Source: an uncultured Treponema sp. (GTDB taxonomy: Bacteria > Spirochaetota > Spirochaetia > Treponematales > Treponemataceae). Taken from it: 64,000 nt of DNA. The stretch spans positions 1 through 64,000 of the forward strand of contig CAMHMJ010000001.1 in NCBI GenBank assembly GCA_946186185.1, in the 5' to 3' direction. A program made the position numbers and the translations under genes. Shown in pieces: positions 42,685 to 49,621 of the stretch (positions are counted from its first letter, which is position 1; every line of letters begins with the position of its first letter). The notes beneath the pieces are model-generated. The model had not been told where the DNA came from. It saw nothing but the letters and a program-made list of their open reading frames with translations, and did no database searches.

Positions 42685-43530
42685 TTACTCCGCCTCTTCC
42701 GGGGCTTTGTTTTTGCTTACTAAGCCTGCTGCTTTCGTAAAGACTTTTTCGATGTACTGCGCTTCACCTTCAGAAAGTGCGCTTCTGGAAAGTACGCTTC
42801 TCCAGAACATTTCCATGTCTTTTCTTCCTGTAACCTTGAAAAATCCGATTTTTTTAAGGCTCTCGGCAATTGTCTGCACGGTTTTTTCAAGCCGGTCAAG
42901 GGAAAGGGGAGTGTAGCCCGTAATGTGAGAATTCTTCTGCCTGAAAAGGTGGTAGCTCATTATCTGAACGGCATGGCTTAAGTTCAGGGACGGGAAGTCT
43001 TCGCAGGAAGGAATTGTAACCCCAACGGTACATTCTTCGAATTCTTCATCGGTGAGGCCTGTGCGCTCGTTTCCGAATACGATGGCCGCCTTCTGACCGC
43101 TTTCAGAAGCTTCCATAGCCCGGGACTTCTTTCGTTCAAACAGCTTTGTAAGCTTCAGGGCTCGTTTTATGGCGCCGGCTTTTCCGCCGTTTTCTTCTTC
43201 AGCAGTTCCGGTAATTCTGTCAATTGTTTCTGCGATTTCTTCCGGGAGGTAAAGCTTTTCCTTCCGCTTTTTTCCTCTTCGTCTGGTGGTGCCCGCCGCG
43301 ATGGCGCAGTCTTTTGTTGCGTCAGTAATTGAATCAAAAAACTCTGCGTTATCGTAGATATAGGCGGCGTGTATCGCAAGTATGTGAACCTTTTCCGTGT
43401 CGTAGTCTTCTTTTTTTCCGACGATTCTAAGGTGGGTTATTCCGTTATTTGCCATTGCCCGGCAGGCAGAACCGATATTTCTACATTCGTCCGGGCGGGT
43501 AAGTACAATTATAATTTTGTCTAAATTCAT
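42685..43530 (-). CDS. trmJ: RNA 2'-O-methyltransferase (TrmH/TrmJ group)
   Basis: 281 aa. SPOUT fold: DECRNIGSACRAMANNGI near 13-30 and IVFGNERTGLTDEEFEEC with SLNLSHAVQIMSYHLF form the TrmH-type knot that binds SAM; a C-terminal helical tail is as in TrmJ (tRNA Cm32/Um32). A Gly/Ala/Lys insert separates the two halves. Presumably methylates tRNA. TTGTAC-17-TATAAT ends 6 nt before the ATG, so it is leaderless. Flanked on both sides by AAAATTGGC elements. Confidence 0.83.
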   Translation of the reverse strand: MNLDKIIIVLTRPDECRNIGSACRAMANNGITHLRIVGKKEDYDTEKVHILAIHAAYIYDNAEFFDSITDATKDCAIAAGTTRRRGKKRKEKLYLPEEIAETIDRITGTAEEENGGKAGAIKRALKLTKLFERKKSRAMEASESGQKAAIVFGNERTGLTDEEFEECTVGVTIPSCEDFPSLNLSHAVQIMSYHLFRQKNSHITGYTPLSLDRLEKTVQTIAESLKKIGFFKVTGRKDMEMFWRSVLSRSALSEGEAQYIEKVFTKAAGLVSKNKAPEEAE

Positions 43531-43589
43531 AAGGGCATTATAGCGAAGGGAAGAAAATTGTACAAATAGGAGTACTGATGGTATAATTT

Positions 43590-43801
43590 ACCCTAACTTT
43601 GAGTTTTATAAATTCTACTTCAAAATTGGCTACCGGTCGCGAACTGCGGGTCAAAACCGCGCGCTAGCGCGCTAAACGCTGCTTGTGGCAAAGGAACTCA
43701 TTAAGTGCCGCTATCGCGGCAGCCACAATCAGAGTTTTTTTGCCCGCATTTCGCTACCCTCCCGCCAATTTTGTATTATATTTGCAAACTCGAATTAGGG
43801 T
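43590..43801. repeat. AAAATTGGC element (copy C) with ~40-bp terminal inverted repeats
   Basis: Terminal arms at 43590-43630 and 43764-43801 both read ACCCTAA...GAGTTT...AAAATTGGC inward. The interior matches copy B, with GCGCGCTAGCGCGC as a perfect inner palindrome. A further arm-like fragment (GCCAATTTTGAATTAAG) sits at 43817. Confidence 0.82.
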
Positions 43802-43873
43802 AATTAACCAAATTACGCCAATTTTGAATTAAGTTTATATTCCAAATTAAGATTAATTAAATAGAGAGTACCT

Positions 43874-44386
43874 ATGGGTTTTCGGGAAATTGCGGTTCTT
43901 TCATCTTTTTTTATCTGTCTTGTGATAGTTGCCACTTCGCCGCTTCGAATCAGGTTTATTCTAAAAAAAGCCGGGAAGCGCCTTGTGAGTGCTAAAATGG
44001 GGAATGCACTGATTCAGGTTCTGGTGCTTGTTTTTTCCTTTCTGATTCTCCTTCTGATGAAGTTCCGGGAGCTGGGGGCGGCGGGGGATGTTGTTCTGTG
44101 TCTTGTGGCGATTCTTGGTTCTGCAATCGGTTCTGAGGAGCTTTTTATGCGGAATGTTTCCGGGCTTTATGAAAAGGGCATTATCGGGAACGGGCACTAT
44201 CTTCCTCTTTCTGAAATTTTTCGCGTTCCTTTCCTGACTCTGGAAAAAGAAGAGCAGGACCGGCTTGAGCCCACAGAGTTTCGGGTAATTACGGTAAAAA
44301 AAGGAAATGTAACCTTCCGCTTTCTTTCGACGGAGGAATGCCGGGCCGTCCTTGAAAAACTTGAAGAAATGCTCGCTATACTCTAG
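43874..44386 (+). CDS. Conserved membrane protein of unknown function
   Basis: 170 aa. Three hydrophobic segments: residues 5-25, 45-65 and 72-88. The remaining 80 residues are soluble and look like a beta-sandwich-like or PH-like output domain (VSGLYEKGIIGNGHYLPLSEIF and VKKGNVTFRFLSTEE, each kept under the limit by splitting). The pattern recalls DUF5673-type proteins. Its stop TAG is part of the tRNA promoter -35. GAGAG site before the start is weak. Confidence 0.6.
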   Translation: MGFREIAVLSSFFICLVIVATSPLRIRFILKKAGKRLVSAKMGNALIQVLVLVFSFLILLLMKFRELGAAGDVVLCLVAILGSAIGSEELFMRNVSGLYEKGIIGNGHYLPLSEIFRVPFLTLEKEEQDRLEPTEFRVITVKKGNVTFRFLSTEECRAVLEKLEEMLAIL

Positions 44387-44412
44387 ACACAATTCTTTAT
44401 TTGTGATATAGT
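44384..44412 (+). promoter_or_regulatory. tRNA-Cys promoter
   Basis: TAGACA (44384-44389), 17-bp spacer, TATAGT (44407-44412). Start of the tRNA is 14 nt further on. Confidence 0.75.
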
Positions 44413-44425
44413 CGTCTCATTGTTT

Positions 44426-44497
44426 GGCGTCTTACCCAAGTGGGAAGGGAATGGTCTGCAAAACCACTATGAAACAGTTCGATTCTGTTAGACGCCT
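44426..44497 (+). tRNA. tRNA-Cys (GCA)
   Basis: 72 nt. Acceptor arms GGCGTCT and AGACGCC pair over 7 bp, D-arm CCCAAGTGGG, anticodon loop CTGCAAA with GCA, T-arm ACAG/CTGT around TTCGATT. CCA is not encoded. The anticodon stem may hold a terminal A-C mismatch. Single-gene unit between a strong promoter and terminator. Confidence 0.9.
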
Positions 44498-44499
44498 TC

Positions 44500-44530
44500 A
44501 AAGGATTCCTTTTTGGGAATCCTTTTTTTT
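44500..44530 (+). terminator. tRNA-Cys terminator
   Basis: AAGGATTCC pairs with GGAATCCTT around a 6-nt loop, followed by T8. Confidence 0.85.
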
Positions 44531-44573
44531 CGGGCTGGTCTTGGCAAAGCCGCAGTCCGTTTACATATATTAC

Positions 44574-44604
44574 GGCCGTTGGGTTTTCCAACGGCCTTTT
44601 TTTT
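44574..44604 (+). terminator. Second terminator downstream of tRNA-Cys
   Basis: GGCCGTTGG pairs with CCAACGGCC, then T8. Between it and the first terminator lies TTGGCA-17-CATATA (44531-44570), a weak promoter whose transcript would end at once. Confidence 0.8.
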
Positions 44605-44622
44605 ATTATAATAGTTCAAGGT

Positions 44623-45645
44623 ATGGATAAAGTTGATTTTTTGGTAATCGGTGCAGGTGCGGCCGGCCTTTCGGGTGCTCTTTATGCAGCCAGAAGCGGG
44701 CTTTCTGTTCTTGTGCTGGATTCAGATTCTTCAGGCGGGCAGGCAGGGCAGATTGATATTCTTGAAAACTGTCCCGGGGTTTTTCCGCCGGTCTCGGGAG
44801 GAATCTTCATAGACAACTTAAAAAAGCAGGCAGTTTCCTTTGGCGCCCGGATTTTATCCGGTTCTGCCCTTTCCATATCCAGAGTTCCCTATGCCGCTTC
44901 TTTTTCGGAGGGACAGACTTCAGAAAAGAATTTAAATGGTTTGGAAGTTCCGCCGGACACCATATATGAATTTTCTGTTTCTTCAACAGCTGGAGAAATC
45001 AGGGCCAGAAGCGTGCTTTTTGCAACCGGTGCCAGTCCAAAAAAACTCGGCTGTCCGGGTGAAGAGGAATTTTACGCAAAGGGTGTTTCCTACTGCGCTG
45101 TGTGCGACGGTCCCTTCTTCAGAAAAAAGAAGGTTGTTGTTGTAGGGGGCGGTGATTCTGCATGTACAGAGGCAGTTTATCTTTCTTCCATTGCAAGTGA
45201 AGTGTACCTTGTTCACAGGCGTGCGACTTTTCGTGCCCAGAAGGCAAATGCCTTAAAAATCCTCAAGATGGATAATATCACGGTGCTGTTAAATACAAAG
45301 GTTCTGGAAATTTGCGGAGAAGGAAAACCGGTGGTTTCTTCCATAAAAATCCAGAATGTTATTACAGAAAAGGAAAGTGCTCTTCCGGCGGATGCAGTTT
45401 TTATTTTTGCAGGAAGGGAGCCGGATACTTCTGTTCTTTCCACGCTGTACGGTGTTCGCCTTGATGAAAGCGGCTATGTCATAACGGATGAAAATATGCA
45501 GACTTCCGTGCCCGGTTTTTTCTGTGCCGGAGACGTTCGGAAAAAAGCCCTAAGGCAGATTGTAACGGCCTGTTCGGATGGTGCCGTTGCGGCTTTTAAT
45601 GCGGAAAAATATATTTCAGATTTAAAAATAAAAGGTTATAAATGA
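44623..45645 (+). CDS. trxB: Thioredoxin reductase
   Basis: 340 aa. FAD loop GAGAAGLSGALYAARSG near 9-25, NADPH loop VVVGGGDSACTEA near 172, redox pair Cys158/Cys161 in CAVCDG, and the C-terminal GDVRKKALRQI flavin motif. Reduces thioredoxin with NADPH. A Ser/Glu/Pro-rich loop of about 25 residues is inserted near 85-110. Short leader behind TATAAT (44607-44612), possibly only a few nt. Overlaps the next gene (ATGA). Confidence 0.9.
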   Translation: MDKVDFLVIGAGAAGLSGALYAARSGLSVLVLDSDSSGGQAGQIDILENCPGVFPPVSGGIFIDNLKKQAVSFGARILSGSALSISRVPYAASFSEGQTSEKNLNGLEVPPDTIYEFSVSSTAGEIRARSVLFATGASPKKLGCPGEEEFYAKGVSYCAVCDGPFFRKKKVVVVGGGDSACTEAVYLSSIASEVYLVHRRATFRAQKANALKILKMDNITVLLNTKVLEICGEGKPVVSSIKIQNVITEKESALPADAVFIFAGREPDTSVLSTLYGVRLDESGYVITDENMQTSVPGFFCAGDVRKKALRQIVTACSDGAVAAFNAEKYISDLKIKGYK

Positions 45646-47423
45646 TGGTTTCAAAAGAAATTACTTTGGGTTCTGGTTTTCGAAAAAACAGTTTCTTTTT
45701 TGCAGTTTTTATTACAGTTTTTTTTGTTTCTCCTGCTTTTTTAGTTTCTCAGGAAAATTCTCTCGATGTTCTTACCGGCTCAAGCATTCAGGGCGAATAT
45801 TTTATGGGCGGACCGGTTCTTAAAGACGAGAATGTAAATTTCTATTCGGATTATCCTTCCGATATTCTTTCCCGAACCCTTGTTTCCCGCATGTCCGATG
45901 CAGAAAAGCTTTCCCAGATTCTGATGTTCGGCTGGGCAGGACAGGAGCCCCCGGAACTGCTTTTTCAGTGGGTTGGGGAAGTAGGGCTTGGAAGCGTAAA
46001 GATTTTCGGCTGGAACACGGAAGACATCAAGCTGGTGGCTAAATCCATAACGGCACTTCAGAAATCTGCGGTTTCCCGCCGCTTTAAGATTCCCCTTTTT
46101 GTTGCAACGGATCAGGAGGGGGGCTGGATTCGTCATGTTAAGGGAGAAACTCTGGTGACTCCGGGAAATATGGCCATCGGTGCTTCCGGCTACCCGTGTG
46201 ATGCCTGGTACAGCGCCTACTATATCAGCCGTGAAATCCGGGCTTTGGGAATCAACATGAACTTTGCTCCTCCGGTAGATATCTTTACAAACCAGGATTC
46301 CACGATTATCGGAACCCGCTCCTTTGGAACCGATGCAAAAAAGGTGGGGATTCTGGGTGGTGCCTGGGCAAGCGGAAGCGAGGCTGCCGGCGTAATTCCT
46401 ACGGCAAAGCATTTTCCTGGCCACGGAGCCACTGAACACGACTCTCACGGAACCCTTCCGGTCATCAATATTGATTTTAAAACCTTCCGGGAGCGGGAGC
46501 TTTCACCCTTTATTTACCTTATCAACAATAATATTCCGGCGATTATGTCGGGGCATCTTGCATTCCCCAAAATCGATTCAACGGGCGCACCTGCTTCCCT
46601 TTCAAAATATTTTCTTACGGAGCTTCTTCGGGGAGAACTGGGCTACAAGGGACTTATCATTACAGACGACATGATGATGAACGGAGATACCATGTATGCG
46701 GGTTCTCTGAGTAAGGCCTTCCGCATGGCAATCGAAGCCGGAAACGATATCATTATTTCTTCAAAAATGGCAAAGCTGGAGGATGCTCACTGGCTGAACA
46801 ATCTTGCGCTGATGAAGACTGATCCGGCCTTCAGGGCCCGGGTTGAAGATTCTGCAGTGCGTGTAGTAAAAGCTAAAATCGACTATTTCAGAAGCGCTGT
46901 GGCAGCTCCCCTTTATCCGAACCCTGACACCCTTGATAAGTATATTCCTGATCCGGAGGGAAAGAAGTTCTTCCTGGAGCAGGCCTGCCGTTCAATTTCA
47001 CCTGTAAAAACAACCCTTATTCCGCTTTCAGAAGAGAAGGCCGGAAAAATCCTTCTGGTTGGGGGACTTCCCAAGTTTTTTGAAGAAGGGAAAAAACGCT
47101 TTCCTTCCAGCAAGGATTTCAAGTTCACCTATGAAATCGGTCCAAACGAAACCCAGTGGGTCTGCGATAATCTTCCTGCAGTTGCTCAGGGCTTTGATAC
47201 TATAATTCTCTGCGTGCACAACGAGCGTACTGCAAAAATTGCTGAATCAATCCGAAATCTGGGTAAAAATGTGGTTATTCTTTCGATTATGACGCCTTCT
47301 CACGGCTCTTCATTGAAATGGGCGGGAGATATTGTTGCGGGCTACAGCTATTCGGACTATACCATGGCGGCGCTTTTTGGCGGAATTGCGGGAGAATACC
47401 AGATGCAGGGAATGCTCCCGTAG
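45642..47423 (+). CDS. Glycoside hydrolase family 3, beta-N-acetylhexosaminidase-like
   Basis: 593 aa. Signal peptide at 1-35. ATDQEGGWIRH and IPTAKHFPGHGATEHDSHG are the NagZ-type GH3 hallmarks, the latter holding the His-Asp acid-base pair; IITDDMMMNG contains the nucleophile Asp. A C-terminal GH3_C-like domain follows from about 430. Presumably releases GlcNAc from peptidoglycan fragments or N-acetylhexosamines in the periplasm. ATG overlaps the TGA of trxB. Confidence 0.88.
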   Translation: MMVSKEITLGSGFRKNSFFFAVFITVFFVSPAFLVSQENSLDVLTGSSIQGEYFMGGPVLKDENVNFYSDYPSDILSRTLVSRMSDAEKLSQILMFGWAGQEPPELLFQWVGEVGLGSVKIFGWNTEDIKLVAKSITALQKSAVSRRFKIPLFVATDQEGGWIRHVKGETLVTPGNMAIGASGYPCDAWYSAYYISREIRALGINMNFAPPVDIFTNQDSTIIGTRSFGTDAKKVGILGGAWASGSEAAGVIPTAKHFPGHGATEHDSHGTLPVINIDFKTFRERELSPFIYLINNNIPAIMSGHLAFPKIDSTGAPASLSKYFLTELLRGELGYKGLIITDDMMMNGDTMYAGSLSKAFRMAIEAGNDIIISSKMAKLEDAHWLNNLALMKTDPAFRARVEDSAVRVVKAKIDYFRSAVAAPLYPNPDTLDKYIPDPEGKKFFLEQACRSISPVKTTLIPLSEEKAGKILLVGGLPKFFEEGKKRFPSSKDFKFTYEIGPNETQWVCDNLPAVAQGFDTIILCVHNERTAKIAESIRNLGKNVVILSIMTPSHGSSLKWAGDIVAGYSYSDYTMAALFGGIAGEYQMQGMLP

Positions 47424-47427
47424 GAGA

Positions 47428-47841
47428 TTATCGTTCCAGATACTTGTCTGGGATCTGGTCCAGGCCGATCTGGGAGAGTTTTTTGAAGGAGCCCGGAACG
47501 CTTCCGAATTCTGCATTGGAATAGATTTCGAGAATTTCCTTGAAGCTTGTGTAGGCATCGTCGTATCGTTTCTGAGAAAGATACAGGTGACCGAGCTCGT
47601 AGCGTGTTTCAATATAAATCGAAGTATCAAGGCCGTAGCGGCGGATTGTTTCAAGATAGTAGGCTTCGGCAGCCTTGTAGTTTCCCAGCTCTGCGGCATC
47701 CTGTCCAAGCTGAATAAGCTGGGTTGCACTGGCGTTTTCCGGCATTTTTGGAGTTGTCATGCAGGAAGTAAAAATGAAAACCGTTGAAAGTGCTGTAAAA
47801 ATAAGGCTGAAAACTGCTGAATGTAATGTGTGTTTTTTCAT
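47428..47841 (-). CDS. Small TPR lipoprotein
   Basis: 137 aa. Lipoprotein signal ending FTSC (Cys27). Residues 40-120 hold three TPR-like helix pairs (AAELGNYKAAEAYYLETI, RYELGHLYLSQKRYDDAY). A BamD/YfiO-like scaffold role is possible. TTGATA (47878-47873), 17 bp, TAAAAT (47855-47850), 8 nt, ATG; the promoter lies inside the end of the XRE-cupin gene. Convergent with the GH3 gene, stop codons 5 bp apart. Confidence 0.78.
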   Translation of the reverse strand: MKKHTLHSAVFSLIFTALSTVFIFTSCMTTPKMPENASATQLIQLGQDAAELGNYKAAEAYYLETIRRYGLDTSIYIETRYELGHLYLSQKRYDDAYTSFKEILEIYSNAEFGSVPGSFKKLSQIGLDQIPDKYLER

Positions 47842-47867
47842 ATGGACTGATTTTAGCCTAAAACCGT

Positions 47868-48476
47868 TTATTTATCAATAAAGCGCTGTGGAGGAGTTAC
47901 TGTCCAGACTGCTTCCAGAAGCTCTTCACCACGGTTCTCAAGAACGTGAGGGCAGCTTGAAGGGAAGGAAACGCTGTCTCCCTCATTCAGGGTGTATTCG
48001 TGGTTTTCGTAAATCAGGGTGCATACTCCGTGGAGAATAAAACCGAATTCCCGTCCGATGTGACCGTAGCTTCCGCGATGTGTGTGTTCCCGTGGAGGAA
48101 TCTTTAAAATATAGGATTCAAAGGCGGCTTCCGCATTTACTGTGGAAGGCTTTGCCAGCTGTTCAAAAACGGTGTCGTCTTCTTTTATAACCGGGCGTTC
48201 GTCCTTTCGTATAATCTGAACCGGGCGTTCCCGTCTGTATTCTTCAAAAAGAAATTCAAGGTTGATGTCTAAAACTTCTGCAAGGGCCAGAAGGGTGTCG
48301 ATGGCCGGGGAAACATGGTTTCGTTCAATCTGGGAAACAAGACTTTCGCTTACTCCGGCTGCTTTCGCAACCATTTTGAGGGTATAACCTTTGTTTTCGC
48401 GGATTGTGCGTAATTTTTCTCCAAAGCGGATTGGTGCCTTACTTACCGGAGGAAGCTCATTTTGCAAAGGTGTCAT
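47868..48476 (-). CDS. XRE-type regulator with cupin sensor
   Basis: 202 aa. Helix-turn-helix at 20-75 (VAKAAGVSESLVSQIERNH) and a C-terminal cupin barrel at 120-195 (GRSYGHIGREFGFILHG-like, then LNEGDSVSFPSSCPHV). Such proteins (PuuR, MerR-like) sense small ligands such as polyamines or amino acids through the cupin. Starts 20 bp inside the preceding gene, so translation is coupled to it. Confidence 0.88.
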   Translation of the reverse strand: MTPLQNELPPVSKAPIRFGEKLRTIRENKGYTLKMVAKAAGVSESLVSQIERNHVSPAIDTLLALAEVLDINLEFLFEEYRRERPVQIIRKDERPVIKEDDTVFEQLAKPSTVNAEAAFESYILKIPPREHTHRGSYGHIGREFGFILHGVCTLIYENHEYTLNEGDSVSFPSSCPHVLENRGEELLEAVWTVTPPQRFIDK

Positions 48477-49536
48477 TACGCTGCTTCTCCTTGTTCATTT
48501 CTGTTACAAATTTTATAAAGTAGTCTTCAAGTGTCTGATGCGGTCCTTCAAGCTTCATTCTGGCCCGTGCGCGGGCGTTATCTCGTCGCACGGTATAGAG
48601 TGAATAGAAGTCTCGGTAGCCAAGACCTGCATCTGCCTTAATATGTTCTCCAAGGAAGGAAGCAACTTCATCGCGGTTGATGGCAGGAATACCCTTTGTC
48701 TTAAGAATGGTTCTTAAGTGCTGAATCTGCTCGTAGGAAATACCAAAGAGGAATTCCTCCATTGCCTGACTTACATTGGTGTCGCCCATTTTCTGCTTGA
48801 TGAACTGAATCCACTGTTCGTCCATCTGAATTGACATAAGAAGAAGCTCGCTGGTTCCCATCATGGTACCAAAGGCCGGAGCAAGCTTTCGTCTTGCGTT
48901 CCATACCGACTGAAGGACAGGGGCTACAGATTCAATTGTCTGGTCATTTCGGTGTTCCCACAAAAGAAGGAGGGACATTGCCCATTCCCGCCGGAATTCC
49001 ATGGGCTGATCCTGATCGTTAATAAGGTTCAGGTAAACGTCTTCAGCCATAAGGGTGAACATCATGGTTATTGTTTCAAGCTGAAGTGCCTGTGTAAGTT
49101 TTTCCGGCGCTCCAACTCTGCTTGATATGCTTGAAAGTGAAGAAAATGTGTGAATTTTTGAAGCGATGTAGCCTTTTCCAAGGGTTGCCTTAGACGGAAG
49201 CTGAAGTGTTGTGTCGCCAAAATTCTGGTGCTTGATAAGAGAGTCGATTAAGAGCTGAGGAGTACGGATTCCTCCGGTGATGTCGTGGCGTTCCAGCAGT
49301 GAAGGGAATTTTGCGATAGCGGAAGCGAGGCTTGTTAAATCCTTCATGCGTGCATCAAGAATTTCAACCCGGGCTGGTTCTACCTTTCTTACATAGGTTA
49401 AAAGCTCTTCGTACAGGGCCTTTTCATTGTGAGTTAATACGGTAATCCCTTCGTCAACTTCCTGAACCGGACTTTCTGCGTCGTCATAGAAATTAGTAAT
49501 GTCTACCGGTGAGAATTCAATCTGTTCTTCGCTCAT
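48457..49536 (-). CDS. Conserved protein of unknown function, translationally coupled to regulator
   Basis: 359 aa. No signal or membrane segment; mainly helical with many Leu/Ile heptad positions. No motif I recognise. Ends with MNKEKQRNDTF. It overlaps the XRE-cupin regulator by 20 bp, so it is its operon partner. A TTG at 49551 is in frame, but ATG 49536 has GAGAG at about 7-11 nt. Promoter: TTGAAA (49586-49581), 18 bp, TATAAT (49562-49557). Confidence 0.6.
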   Translation of the reverse strand: MSEEQIEFSPVDITNFYDDAESPVQEVDEGITVLTHNEKALYEELLTYVRKVEPARVEILDARMKDLTSLASAIAKFPSLLERHDITGGIRTPQLLIDSLIKHQNFGDTTLQLPSKATLGKGYIASKIHTFSSLSSISSRVGAPEKLTQALQLETITMMFTLMAEDVYLNLINDQDQPMEFRREWAMSLLLLWEHRNDQTIESVAPVLQSVWNARRKLAPAFGTMMGTSELLLMSIQMDEQWIQFIKQKMGDTNVSQAMEEFLFGISYEQIQHLRTILKTKGIPAINRDEVASFLGEHIKADAGLGYRDFYSLYTVRRDNARARARMKLEGPHQTLEDYFIKFVTEMNKEKQRNDTFAK

Positions 49537-49556
49537 AGAATTTTCTCTCAATCTTC

Positions 49557-49615
49557 ATTATACAATACAAATAGCGATATTTTCAATGGAAATATTTTGA
49601 ATTCTGTCCGATAAT
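49557..49615. promoter_or_regulatory. Divergent promoters for unknown/XRE operon and vWA gene
   Basis: Minus: TTGAAA-18-TATAAT at 49586-49557. Plus: TGGAAA (49587-49592), 17 bp, GATAAT (49610-49615), 6 nt to ATG 49622. The -35 boxes abut. Confidence 0.6.
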
Positions 49616-49621
49616 ATAAGT

